From assembly GCA_033398695.1 (NCBI GenBank), contig CM065817.1, forward strand, positions 64,778,001 through 64,842,000: a DNA stretch of 64,000 nt. The letters are read 5' to 3'. Position numbers and translations under genes: made by a program. The notes under the pieces are model-generated. The model had not been told where the DNA came from, did no database searches, and saw only the letters and a list, made by a program, of their open reading frames with translations. The DNA is from Orobanche coerulescens (taxonomy: Eukaryota > Streptophyta > Magnoliopsida > Lamiales > Orobanchaceae). Within the stretch, counting starts at the first letter, position 1; the number at the start of each line of letters is the position of its first letter. Below are positions 33,713 through 44,556 of the stretch, one piece after another.

Positions 33713-36165
33713 ATGGAATCTTACTTTGACGGAGTGAACCTCAAGGCGGTGAAGGACCAGATCATTTTCTCACTGGTCGTCGATTTCGAAGGACTCCTAG
33801 AGGCAAATCTGGACAACAACGAAGTGCGCAACCTTATCAGAGCAATGAAGACAAATGGGATCTACCCATTTTTGGATATCAGCCCCAAACATCTGTTCAA
33901 GGAGGCTGTTATTGCCTTTTACCGAGAGGCTCGAGTGCTCGAATCTGGGATAAGGAGTTCTATATGTGGAATCCAAGTGGATATTACCCCAGAATCAATC
34001 GAAAAAATCTTCGGGATGAAATCCCGCGGCATGGCTGTCGAAGCCTTGAAACAGAACGCCGCCGACACGTGGCTGAGAATCAAAACCAACGAACAGCCCT
34101 CTAAATTGAAGCTGACTGCCAAAAGGAGCGAATTGAAAAAGGAATATCGCTATGCATTGGACATCACCAACAAAATAGTGATGGGGATGGCAGGAAGCTA
34201 TGATCAATTATCATCAGCCAAGTTCATGGTGCTGGGAGCACTAATTCAAGCTGAGCCAATTGACTGGGCTGACTACATTTTCCGTCAATTGGTGCGGGAG
34301 GTGAATAAGGCCGAGTGGCTAGTCGAGGAGAAGAAGTTCAAATCAAAGCTTGCGTTCGGGACGCAGATAAGTTGGATGCTGGAGAAGCTCGGTGTGGCAA
34401 AAGGAAGTGCATACCTTTTCCACATCAATGAGAGACTTGGTCATTTGGACCAAGAAACCCTAAGACGATTGGGTGGAGAGCGGAAAGCGACTCAGCTATT
34501 AAGAGAAATATCTGAGGAGCCGTATACATATAGATACCCTGTGAGCTCAGACGAGTCGGAGGATCACCAAGCTGCAGCCCGCAACTCACCTGCAGCCCAG
34601 TCTGAAACTGAGTCAGACAACATCCCTATCGCCCTTCGTTTCAAAAGAAGGGGACCTGCCCCTGTAGAACCATCAATCATTGACTCCTCACCAGAACCCT
34701 CTCCCAAGAGGCCCAGGCGATTGGAATTTGATGAAGAAGAGCAGCCTGAGTCCTTATCCAGTCCTGAACCTATTCATATGGAAGACCAGCCTGCTCCTAC
34801 CAGCCTGGAGACCCAGATTGTCCCTCCTCTCACTCCCCAGCTCATGTCAGAAGAAGAAGAAGCAGGGTTGATCATTCACATACCTGAAGCAAACTACACC
34901 TTCAACCTGCTTGACAACAATATCTTCAACCTGTCCATAGAGCAGCTCAAATTGCTAAAAGCTCATGCTCTAAAACATTCCATTGTACATATTTATGAGG
35001 AATGGAAAATTTTAAAATCATTTTCATTCACTGAAGAAGCACTGATGCAATTTTGCAACGAGTTAAGGTGAGTAGCTGGGAGTATCCATTTTCACTCAAC
35101 TGCAATCTTACGTTAAGGTGAGTAGCTGGGAGTATCCCTAGGCTACTGAAGAAGCACTGATGCAGTTTTGCAACGAGTTAGATGCGATTTTGTCGCTTCA
35201 GGAAAATTGGTTCATGTCCAATTTTAAAACCCACATGGACCAATTTATCCATACTATTATGTACAGTATTTTTGATGGATCTATTGATGAAGAAGGAGTA
35301 GTTGAAGAGAAAGAGATAAGGATAGAAGAGTTAGTGGAGGAAGAAGTTGAAAAAGAAGAATTTATTATTGTTGAGGATGAAGAGGAAAGACAGGAAGAAA
35401 GAGAAGAAGAAAAAATCTTAGTTGAAAAACAATCTGGATGAAGGAGAAGAAGAAGGAGAGGAAGTTGATCAGGATGAAGAAGAGGAAAAAGAAGATGATG
35501 ATAAAAAGGATGATGATAATAAAAAGGATGATGATGATGAAGACAAAAATGATGATGATGATGATGATGGTAAGGATGATGGTGGAGATAAGGAGGCTGA
35601 GAAAGAAAAAGAAAGGGAGCATGATGAAGAGGAAGAAAAGGAAGAAGAAAAGGAGGAAGGAGAAAAAGAGGAGTAAAAAGAGAAAGAGGCAGAAGGAGAC
35701 AAGGGAATAGAAGCAGAGGCAGAAAAAGTAGGCAGAGCTGAATCAGACAAGACTGGGGCACCTGCCCGCTATACCAGCCTAGATGCAGACCTAGCTGAGG
35801 ATGACATATCGGGGACCCCAGAGCAGACCCCATCTGGTAAGCCACCTGCAGACAGGAGGGTCATCCGCACACCCACATGCAGGCGTCGAAGGCTCAGGAG
35901 AGCACTCTCCGCAGACATCACACATTTCACCTGTGATGACTGAGCTGATCCGACAAATTGTAAAAGATACTGTTGGAGAGCTGTTTACCACAAAAATCAC
36001 TCCTGACCTGCAGTCCATTAATGCCAAGATAGATACCTTGCTGCAGCGGAATATCCCTCAACCACCTCCTCCTACAACAACAGAATGCCCCTTGGCATGT
36101 CTGACTGGATGCACAGAATGGAGCAGCAGTTAACTTTATTAGCTCGATTAAATGAAAAAGCCTTG
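33713..36165 (+). pseudogene. SireD extra 3' gene (env-like / plant transposon protein)
   Basis: A clear ATG at 33713 opens 452 codons to 35071. The N-terminal 270 residues are globular (SSICGIQVDITPESIEKIFG is the SIRE 3'-gene signature). Then come a Pro/Ser/Glu-rich region with SPKRPRRLEF, a likely nuclear-localisation motif, and LSIEQLKLLKAHALKHS. A local duplication at 35029-35175 breaks the frame. Downstream lies a very acidic Asp/Glu/Lys region (35280-35680) and a C-terminal segment ELIRQIVKDTVGELF with a coiled-coil end near 36130. No signal peptide or transmembrane segment is evident. Function unknown; the protein looks nuclear or particle-associated rather than envelope. It is cut off with the element end. 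Confidence 0.7.
35280..35700. repeat. GAA/GAT-rich low-complexity region
   Basis: Purine-rich trinucleotide repeats encoding runs of Glu, Asp and Lys in the SireD 3' gene. The TTC/ATC-rich complement gives long spurious open frames on the other strand. Confidence 0.9.
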
Positions 36166-36170
36166 AATCA

Positions 36171-36414
36171 AGAATCGAACACGAAAACCAAATAACTTAA
36201 TACAAACAGATAAAAACAAAATCAATTTAAAAAAGTGTAATCATTAAGCTAAATTCGTCGGAGGCCTTCGCGCAGGGCACAACCAATTTCAACTAAGGAA
36301 ATCGTAGAAAGGAATACATGAACTGCATATCCAGCCCTCTAAGAAAAAACAAACATAAATGCAATAACACTTCTGGGAAAAAGACAGCCCCAAATATATT
36401 CAAAAAGAAGCTAA
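36171..36414. other. Unassigned sequence right of the SireD break
   Basis: AT-rich and non-coding. It is the left edge of the block that ends at the CACTA terminus at 43110. Confidence 0.35.
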
Positions 36415-37777
36415 GGCCCTGTTCTTTTGGACTTATTTTTCAGTTTTTTTTAATTCAGTTCAAGTCAGGTCAGTTTAGTTCAATTCAGTTCAGTTTTGTT
36501 CTTATTATTATTATTATTATTATTAATTATTATTATTATTATTATTAATCATCTTAATTATTATTATTATTATTACTAATAATATTTACTATTATCGTTG
36601 TTGATTACTTTATTATTATTTACCATTATTTTCAGTGTTATTATTATTATTAATCTTAATTATTATTGTTATTATTACTAATAATATTTACTATTATTAT
36701 TAATAATATTTATTGTTATCATTGTTGTTGATTACTATTATTATTACTAGATGTTCTCCGGTGCGATGCACCGCATAAAATATCTCTTATTAGGAAATAA
36801 TTTCTCGAACTTTAAATTTATTTTTGATGATTTTCGATATGACTATCATATCGTAATATTAATAAAAGACTTATTAATTGTATTATGGGGTGTAATATAA
36901 TTCAAGAAAGAGTATCACATTAGCGGAGTGTTAAGTCAATTAGTGTCTATTACATGAACAAATTTTCTGGACATACCTAAAAAAGTAGGAATAAATTTTG
37001 GGGACGAAAGTAATATGGGATTAAGTCTTAATATATGTGTGTGTAGTGTATGTTTTATTATTTTAAGTTATTATAATTAAATAAATATCATATTTTATTT
37101 TTTTATGTAAGCAATAAATGAGTTAATATATTTTTATTTTGCATCAATCAATTTTACTGAAAATAAATATTCATATTTTTTCTAACATAATTTTTTTGTG
37201 CAATCGGTCATTATTGTAAATTCATCAAATTTATTATATTCATATGGATGTCTAGTTGAAAATTGTGAAATAAAAATTAATTTGATATATTTTTCATTAA
37301 AAATAAACTTGATTTAAAAATTATAAACATTTAAAATTTTAAGGTGAAAAATAAAGGAAGGATTTTTTTATTGGTAGATGAGTGTAAGTTGTGGAATAAA
37401 ACTCCCACAATACATACCTAGATTTTTTTTTTGGAAATTTAAGAATACATCTATATATAAACTAAATTTTTAAATAAAAAATCAAAAAACTTACAAAATG
37501 ACATGTGTCACCACTCTCTTTTAATAGAAGTATAGATTTGCCATTATTATTAGTGTTATTATTATTGTTATTATTATTATAGTTATTATCGTTATTGTTA
37601 TTAATATCATTAATATTATTATAATTTACTTTATCAAATAGATCTCAACTTATCATTTATATTTTATTATATTATTCTTTTTATTATTATTTTATTATAT
37701 TATTATTAATATTATTATTATGTACCTTAATATATATTTTAGTTCAGTTCTTCAGATTCATTTAGTCCAACAGAGCC
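36415..37777. mobile_element. Tourist-like (PIF/Harbinger) MITE interrupted by a Helitron
   Basis: Left end GGCCCTGTTCTTTTGGACT, right end on the other strand GGCTCTGTTGGACTAAA, with TAA on both sides (36412-36414 and 37778-37780) as the three-base duplication expected for PIF/Harbinger. The interior is mostly (ATT)n and CAGTT-type repeats with no coding capacity. Without the Helitron it is about 570 bp. Confidence 0.7.
36747..37536 (-). mobile_element. Non-autonomous Helitron, 790 bp
   Basis: On the minus strand it begins TCTATACTTCTATTAAAAGAGAG (right end, 37536) and ends with CTAG (36747-36750). A 6-bp stem CGGTGC-GAT-GCACCG (36759-36773) sits 8 bases inside the end. It lies between a host A and T, the Helitron target rule. 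No Rep/helicase is encoded. Inserted in the ATT tract of the MITE. Confidence 0.85.
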
Positions 37778-39009
37778 TAATTCTACAATAAAATGAACAA
37801 ATACATTCCAACACTAATAAGCAATTAACAAAATTGGGCTTGCAATTGTACCTGGTAGCAGCCAAGTTCTCCGTACAGAATGAGACGGATATGTCCTACG
37901 CAGCAGCAATAACAATTGCAGCAAAATCTGGCAAATAAAACAACATACAAAGTCTGTAAAAGTGCAGTTGTAGCTTAACAGTCCAACTCTTAACAAACAA
38001 AGCATGCGTGCGGGCAGTTTGCAGATTTAAATTGTAGCTGTATTCAAAAAATTTAGTTGATACCAAGGAAAATAAATAAATACTCACAATGAATCTAAAA
38101 GATTACGAGTCTGTAATTTGAACTGATGCACACTTAAAGAGGAGGCTTGCTGGTACTTTAGACAGGTCATATAACAGTTACTGCCACTAATCAGATTCAA
38201 ACTCCAACAAGATCAAATTAACATAACAGCAGTCAAACAAAAGAAAACAACACCCACTTAAAACACATTTCACAATCTGCTCCGGTCCATTATAAATTCA
38301 TAATACCAGCATACAATTTTAAAAGATAAATTATCCTGAGGTCTAAAGAGTCATGTTTTGCTATTTCCCTGTTCTCATCCTCAATATACCGCTCTTTTTT
38401 TAATTTTTGTTGTCACCGAGGTCGTGAGGCAATTTTCCGAAATTCGAGTTGTTTGACATCGAAAGTTTTAAAATTGTAAGCTTTGAAAACACACTCAAAT
38501 CTGCCTCAGCAGACAACCCTAGGACGAGGCAAAATAAAGACATACCAGAAAAAGCCTAAATAACCTTATGCTCTTTCTATAAACCAAGTAATAATACTTA
38601 ATATCAAGAATAAACCACAGATATCACTACCCAGCTTTGATTTACAGAAAATGTACAAGTATTACCATCTGGATTTCACTTTTCAGAATAGTAAGATACA
38701 GCAGTAAAAAATGCTACTGTAAGCTCAAAAGTGAAATCGTAATGCAGAATAACACGAATCACCAAACACATTCTCAAACCATAAACACCACTGTAAGAGA
38801 AGAACAACAGAAAACTCCTGAAAAGATCAAAAGTTCGAATCTAGTTGAAAATACAACAAATGCACTGAACCTGTGACTTTGTTCAACAAATGCACTGAAC
38901 CTGTGGAACAGGATCCACAAAAGGAATTTTCAGTCTGCATTATATAATCATATAAGGGGATGAAAACGAGTAACCCGGAAAAAAGCTTTTGCCTTGCAAA
39001 CCATAACTG
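37778..39009. other. Unassigned AT-rich sequence, intron-like
   Basis: No recognised protein. On the minus strand 37852-37928 looks like a small exon between an AG acceptor and a GTACAA donor, but its translation is not recognised. A 22-base phrase beginning CAACAAATGCACTG is duplicated near 38856 and 38884. It may be captured gene sequence. Confidence 0.3.
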
Positions 39010-39675
39010 TTACAACAACAACATCATCTAAGCATTAGTCCCAAAATGATTTGGGGTCGGCTAACATGAATCAAACTTTGAAACCGTCAATGATCGTTAC
39101 ATAAATAACATAAAAGGATAAAAAGAGGGAAAAAAGTAGAGAAAAAAGCAAATAAAAGAAGAGAATGAATGTTAAAAAAAAAATCCTGAAAAATAAATTA
39201 ACAGATAACATGAAATAAAAGAAAATAGGAATGAGAAAAAAAAAAGAATCAGATTTCATCCACCATCCGTATTCTTTCCCGCCATATTTGCCTCTCTATC
39301 ACCATACTTTCTCCAATTCCAAGAAACTGCATATCATTTTCAATCATCTTTATCCAAGTTTTCTTAGGTCTTCCTCTACCGTTCACAACATAACTTGTTC
39401 CCCAACTTTCTAGCCTCCTCACTGGGGCATCACCAGGTCTTCTTCTCACATGACCAAACCATCGTAATCGATTCTCCATCATCTTGTCTTCTATAGCCGC
39501 AACTCTTACCTTCTCTCTAATCACCTCATTTCTGAGCCGATCCTTTTTTGTATGACCACACATCCATCGTAGCATACACATCTCCGCCACATTCATCTTT
39601 TGAACGTGACACTGTTTTACAGCCCAACACTCGGAGCCATATAACAGCGCTGGCCTAATTGTCGTGCGGTTAAAT
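39010..39675 (-). mobile_element. RTE-type LINE, 5'-truncated 3' end
   Basis: The minus strand encodes the C-terminal part of a non-LTR reverse transcriptase: IRPALLYGSECWAVKQ, EMCMLRWMCGHTKKDRLRN, RLRWFGHVRRRP and GRGRPKKTW, uninterrupted to a stop near 39249. The 3' untranslated region holds the plant RTE phrase GTTAGCCGACCCCAAATC and ends in a (TTG)n tail at 39010-39022. The N-terminal RT and endonuclease are missing, as usual for target-primed 5' truncation. Confidence 0.88.
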
Positions 39676-40541
39676 ATAGTAAATATTATGTACATATTAT
39701 ATATATATATATATAATTCCTATTCAATAGCCTAGAATTTAGTGTTGTAATATTATCTTTCCTATTATGTAGCTACTCATTGATGTATATATAGTTGGAT
39801 TGATTAATCAGAAAGCAAGGAAGATATTCTTTCATGGTATCGGCAGTCGAAGGTTTTCTTTCAATAAATATGGGTTCTACATTTTGAAGATAAAGTGTAA
39901 CATCCTAATATTTTATAACATAAACAAGGGAGTTTTTTTTTTAAATGTCATTCGCGAGAACTACTTCAAGTACCAAAGTAATTGAATTAAATATCACTTA
40001 TTAATAATCTTTCACTAGATAATAAACTTCACTAAATAATAATGTACAAGTAAACATTGAATATATAATCAAAATCAAGCTCACAAATTACCTAGCAAAA
40101 TGAAAAATACCAAAGACGAGGCACTGCTACTTAATGGCAAGCTAGAGACATGTCAAATATCTTTAAGTTCCCAGTCCAGCTCATGAAACTCAAAACTAAC
40201 CTTCAGACCAGAAAAAAAAAACTCAGTTTCAACATTGCATGCAGACATTTCTTGTCACAGCCCAAAGCCTTGAAACCAATATAAACAAAAATGTAAAAAA
40301 GGAGTACGATAATCATGAAGAATTAAACATAAAAATATATGGTTTCACACAGTCTACAACAAAACTCACCGCTAACAAGGCTCTCTCGCCCTCAATTCCA
40401 CAGTCTCTCTGCTGCAGATAGGACAAAAAACTGTGTGTATAAGACTGAAAGATCTATACAGCGAACAGAAACGATAGAGATGAAGGGCGCTTTAGGGTTT
40501 CCGGAGTAGGAAACATAAAAGGGCAGCGTGTTCGCGAAAGC
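39676..40541. other. Unassigned sequence with an (AT)n run
   Basis: (AT)n at about 39697-39712, then AT-rich non-coding DNA. No domain is recognised. Confidence 0.3.
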
Positions 40542-40828
40542 TGTTCTTTTAAGGTTTACGACTCTGATGGTAATGGGAAGGTTACTTTCAACAAAATGCT
40601 GGACATATTGCGGGACTTGACCGGTCAATTTATTTAAACTACTTACATTCTAAGCATCATTCTTTCCGTACTCGATAGCCATTTAATTACCATGTTAATC
40701 TTAGTGAAAATATGTACAGATTTAGTTTTTCTTATAGCTTGTAAGAGAACAAAGCTTTTCCTGATCCTACTTTTCAGATTCTTGGCACTTCCGGTTTGAA
40801 GATGGAAGTCGAAATTCATGTCGATTAG
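40542..40828 (+). pseudogene. Calcineurin-B-like EF-hand protein, two decayed exons
   Basis: 40542-40637 reads FKVYDSDGNGKVTFNKM then LDILRDLTGQFI and a stop. This is the third EF-hand region of the plant homologue of calcineurin subunit B, a calcium sensor family. 40778-40828 follows a clean TTTTCAG acceptor and reads ILGTSGLKMEVEIHVD plus stop, the conserved C-terminus. About 30 residues that normally lie between them (fourth EF-hand) are missing, the first exon has no GT donor, and no N-terminal half is visible. It is therefore a pseudogene fragment, probably carried here by a transposon. Confidence 0.75.
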
Positions 40829-40915
40829 AGGTTCAGTTTTCGGAATACCTAATAAAACCGTTCTCTACACAATTTATAAATCAAAGGACATAAATCCCAT
40901 TTGATATTATATTAC

Positions 40916-41311
40916 CTTTGACAAATTAATGTCCCTCATAGCAAACACTGGTAAGGCCTTGAATAGAACTCCAGGCCCTTCTTCCAGAGTGAATACAATG
41001 CTAGTCTAAAAAGGTAGTAGGTAAATCCTTTTATGACGCATAGAGAAAGAGAGAGGCACATGTATGAGATAGAAAGTACCTTATAAGATTTATCTATCCA
41101 TAGGTTTCTGCAGCTCGAGCGCTTGCAATTGCTCTGTCTCCCTCACACCTTCAGAGGCTACAATCTGTCCTGACGTTAAATGTGACTTGACTAGAGTTGC
41201 AAAAGGATAAAAAACTTCAGAAAATGATACCTGAGCAGCGCCAGCAGTATCAGCAGCACTGATTCTGGTAAGATGCCATTTGTTCAGAAAATCCTAACAC
41301 TGATCAAGTGC
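40916..41311 (-). pseudogene. ADT: Arogenate/prephenate dehydratase, three decayed exons
   Basis: Enzyme of plastid phenylalanine synthesis. On the minus strand: exon 41311-41231 (a stop inside, then FLNKWHLTRISAADTAGAAQ), exon about 41173-41080 (IVASEG, GDRAIASARAAETYG, one frame change and a stop), exon 41005-40916 (TSIVFTLEEGPGVLFKALPV and FAMRDINLSK, the start of the ACT regulatory domain). The splice junctions checked show GT donors and AG acceptors. The catalytic N-terminal half, the exon between the last two and the rest of the ACT domain are absent. Intron-containing dehydratase genes exist in plants. It lies tail to tail with the calcineurin-B-like fragment, 87 bases apart. Confidence 0.85.
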
Positions 41312-41869
41312 CTGAAACCACGTTAATAGCAGAACTTTTCCCCATTCTCTTTCCTTTACGAACATACTCTCAAAACAGATGGATTAGAGGAACAGTTCTG
41401 AGGCACTTAATTGTAAATACCATAAGCAAATGGAGGAAAAAATGGTGTCTATATTCACTGGCAATGTAGCATGCATAAAAGATTCAAGTATTAAAACTTC
41501 ACTTCATATACATTGGTAACTCCTCTTTCTTCGTACAAGTGACTGAACATTATAACAATACAACCTTAAGAAGGTTGAAGCGCGACTAGTAATTCAGCAC
41601 GGACCAGTGAGTACTATGTTACTCGATATCCATGGCTTTTATTATATTTTTACACGAAAAATTATTACTGTATGACATGAATTCAATACAATATCATAGT
41701 TAACAAAGTGGGACTTGGAGGAAAGCTAACGAATTCTTTCTACAATATATGAAAATCACCACCTCTATACAATTTTTTGTAAGTTGTTGCTAGACAACAA
41801 AGGTATCCTTTTTTTAATAATTTTATTTCTGGTTGGCCAAATCGTATGTCAACATTTCTTTTGAGGTGG
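41312..41869. other. Unassigned sequence
   Basis: No coding signal. It could be intron or flank of the dehydratase fragment. Confidence 0.3.
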
Positions 41870-42060
41870 GAACAATAATTTCAACCACCTCAAGCCACAA
41901 ATTCACAACAGCCCAAGAAAAGTCTCCAGGAAACTCTTGCCCAATATATGAAGACTACTCAAAGTCAAATTGAAGCCCTCTCGAAGAGTCAAGAAGAATC
42001 TCAAAGAAGCACTGAGGCTTTGATTAAAAATTTGGAAACGTAGACTGCGCGTATTGGACA
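41870..42060 (+). pseudogene. Athila-like gag C-terminal fragment
   Basis: The plus strand reads FQPPQATNSQQPKKSLQE, then QIEALSKSQEESQRSTEAL and IKNLET followed by a stop. The tail (K)NLETQ.G is the conserved end of Athila-type Gag, also seen at about 63800 in AthilaI. It is a short remnant with no LTR nearby. Confidence 0.55.
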
Positions 42061-42709
42061 AAACAAGCATGAAGAACCCATTATTTTATTCATTTCGTGA
42101 CCCTTTATGTAAACTGAACCTAAAAGAAACCTCAGATTTTGGAAAATCATTCCCAGTGGGAAACAGTGGCTCAGAAATCAGGGGCTTTTCTGAAATTTCA
42201 TCACAGAATGTGGGCCCAAAGAGAAATTTCTTGGAAGCCACTCCTACACTAGGGAGGCCTGTTTTCAGCTTCAGCAACACAAATAGTTCAAGAAAATGTT
42301 TTCCTTCATAAATTACATGGCTTTTCTAGAACTACAAACTTCTATGACTAGAATAATAAAACAAAAGAAAAAGGTTGGATTCAATTTATCGAACATAGGG
42401 GGAAGACCAAATAAAATCTTATTATATCACCAGTTTCCAGGATTCCACAAAGAGAAGACCATGTACCTTATAGGAGCAAGACGACTTCTGCAGAAATGGA
42501 AAAGGGGCAAGGACTGGAAAAGGACGGAGACAGATATGTAGGGCAGAGGTCTGTATTCACTCCGATATTCGTGCGCCCGGGTCAGTCTTGAACTATCCAG
42601 TGGTGACAGTAGGTTGCTAGCTTGAATCGGGTGAATATTTCCGTGAATGGAAGCTTGATACGGAGGAAAGAGGTACGATATTCTTCAATTTCGCCGAGAG
42701 AGCCCAGAG

Positions 42710-42713
<4 letters not shown>
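42061..42713. other. Unassigned, possibly gene-derived sequence
   Basis: 42066-42311 is open on the plus strand (VGPKRNFLEATPTLGRPVFS) and 42280-42086 is open on the minus strand. The protein is not recognised. Confidence 0.25.

Positions 42714-42748
<35 letters not shown>
42714..42748. repeat. (GA)n microsatellite
   Basis: Thirty-five bases of GA repeat. Confidence 0.98.
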
Positions 42749-42751
<3 letters not shown>

Positions 42752-42819
42752 GAGAGATACGCAAAGGGAGTAAAGGAAAGGCCATCGGTGCTGGGTATTT
42801 TGTATAATCGCTTTCCACA

Positions 42820-43110
42820 TCCGTCATAAGGAAACCGATGTTAATGTTGAAATTCATATCGGTTTTTAAGGTAACTGATGTGAAATTAGTGCAACTCACA
42901 TCGGTTGCTAAATAACCGATGTGAAATTGGTACTATTCACATCACTTATTAAATAATTGATGTTAAAATAGTAATTTCTACATCGATTATTTTTTAATCG
43001 ATGTGAACATCAAAGAAAATTATAATTTCACCACCGCCTTCTTTTTTACATTGGTTTTTTTAAAAATCGATATAAATTGGATGATGTTGAATCCTCTTTT
43101 CGTATTAGTG
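42820..43110. mobile_element. CACTA transposon end with subterminal repeats
   Basis: Ends in TAGTG (43106-43110), the complement of the CACTA terminus, exactly where SireC LTR sequence resumes. Inward lie many copies of a 9-10 base motif in both orientations (AACCGATGT / ACATCGGTT, at about 42829, 42857, 42899, 42914, 42980 and 43003), as in CACTA subterminal regions. No transposase was found. The opposite end was not located. Confidence 0.65.
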
Positions 43111-44144
43111 GTGGTAAATCCCTCTACGTCCACTGGTCCTCCACACAAGAGTAAAGAGTTCATTAAAATCACTGCGTACACAACTACGTGACTTTAACTA
43201 AACTTGTCTCTGTGTCGTTCACACAGATTGATACAGGTACTGTAGCTTTGGTCGTTCACACAGATTGGCTTCAAGCTCTTTTGACTCGCTCTTTCTCACA
43301 CAGATCGAAGCTTCATCTTCACTGCTATTCTTCCCACACAAGTCGGAATATGCAAAGATCCTTAGTCCACACAGGGCTAATGATTATCTCAACGGTAAAA
43401 GGGTAGAACGATTCCAAACAGCAGCTATATATTTTGTGTGCTTTCGATGTATGTTGTGCCATTTGCGTTGAGGATTTAGTATATTTCTTCACTTGAATAT
43501 TGTTATATGCACTCGAAATATACTGCTCTTGAATAGCTAGATTGTCAGAGTAATCTGTCAGATGTATGCACGATTCTTGAGTTCGAGTGTGAGCAATGTC
43601 CTCTTGTTTGGGAGATTTATAACCTTGGAAATAAATCCGTTATAAATGTAGTTGTAGGCTGGTTGGTGAGATGTTGACATCTCTGATTGGCGGGTGCTGA
43701 ATGTTTGAATTAAAGCAAGTCGCATTTAATGCTTCAGATATTCTTTTTGACCTTGCATTAAATGTTCTTCAGACCGTTCAGACTTATCTCTCTCCGGCCG
43801 CATTAAATGCAGTCCTATCAGCAATAAATGCTGCTTTTAATCGTGAATAATTTATGAATAAACAATGTTTATTTCACAACGATTTAAAGCTTTTTCTATT
43901 AAGTCCTGTTGGATGTGTTTTACTTTTCCTAAGTAAAACACCTACAGCCTGACTGTTGTATCCAACGAATTATAATTTCTACTGTATGATGTATGCACTG
44001 CATGATGGACTATGTAGAAGATCTTCTTGATGTGTGGATGGGTTGTACGGAGATCCTAACAGCTTCCACACTTAGCGATATTCTGGCTTCTTAAGATTTC
44101 TTTGTCGTTTGGCGATTATCAAAACAAGAATGTTTATCCTAACA
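43111..44144 (-). repeat. SireC 5' LTR, truncated by the CACTA end
   Basis: Aligns with 19725-20628 from the GGTAAACCCCTCTACG block to TATCCTAACA, and ends at the CopA2 duplication ATACA. The first 190 or so bases of the LTR and the primer-binding site are absent. GTG (43111-43113) may be the CACTA 3-base duplication. Confidence 0.8.
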
Positions 44145-44556
44145 ATACACAATTAAATATTATGTATTAGAATTAAGAAATAATAATTATCCAAGATTTA
44201 TATTCTTCTTATTGTCCGTATAGAATATAGTATCTCACTGCGATCCAGTTCAATATATGCAAATACGCTAATGTATGCTAATATTCAAGACCAACTAATC
44301 CCAAACATACACTACAACCTTTCACACAATTTATCTAATAGTTATATAGGTTGTGAACTACTATATTATTTTATAAGGCACCGATGATATGATCTTCCGT
44401 ATGACAGCAAAACACCATATTATCTATAATACAAAACAAATAAATAGAAAATACATTAATGTGAATTAATATACAAAATATGTGACAAAATATAATAAAA
44501 TTCTCATAAGTAGTTACAGGAAAATAAGGTAATACAAGTATAAAGTATGATTTGCA
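44145..44556 (-). mobile_element. CopA2 3' LTR, second part
   Basis: Continues 18991-19511 and matches 2165-2586 of CopA1 to the terminal TTTGCA. To its right the minus strand has a purine-rich TAAGTGGGAGATAA (near 44570-44586), the polypurine tract. Confidence 0.85.

Larger units (their letters stand above)
27196..36170 (+). mobile_element. SireD: SIRE-like copia element, plus strand, 3' end missing
   Basis: The best preserved element here. 5' LTR 27196-28619, initiator-Met primer-binding site 28622-28633, gag-protease, integrase, RT, RNase H and an extra 3' gene with only a handful of breaks. It lies inside SireC in opposite orientation. No second LTR (TGTTAGGAATACTTG) and no polypurine tract were found downstream, and the second half of the CTTGT duplication is absent, so its right end has been deleted. 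The right limit is approximate. Confidence 0.88.
19512..44144 (-). mobile_element. SireC: SIRE-like copia element with nested insertions and a large deletion
   Basis: Left LTR 19512-20628, right LTR remnant 43111-44144 ending in the same GTTTATCCTAACA, and a matching target duplication in CopA2. The order on the minus strand from the right is: LTR remnant, a foreign block, integrase C-terminus (26860-27195), RT and RNase H (24921-26570), an extra 3' gene (21182-24169), polypurine tract, 3' LTR. Gag, protease, most of integrase, the primer-binding site and the first 190 or so bases of the right LTR are missing. SireD interrupts the integrase at 27195. Confidence 0.8.

Noticed and set aside
35198..35845. 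Long open frames on the minus strand opposite the SireD acidic region
   Set aside because: They are the complement of GAA/GAT repeats and read as Leu/Pro/His or Ser runs; no start context and no domain.
37814..37826. CACTAATA near 37817 as the left CACTA terminus
   Set aside because: No subterminal AACCGATGT repeats beside it and no matching 3-base flank to 43111.
37852..37928. Exon-like 77-base segment on the minus strand
   Set aside because: Has acceptor and donor dinucleotides but no recognised protein in any frame; not listed as a gene.
39689..39850. Possible copia LTR end and primer-binding site (TTTCATGGTATCGGCAG near 39831)
   Set aside because: The primer match is partial, no coding domain follows and no second LTR was found.
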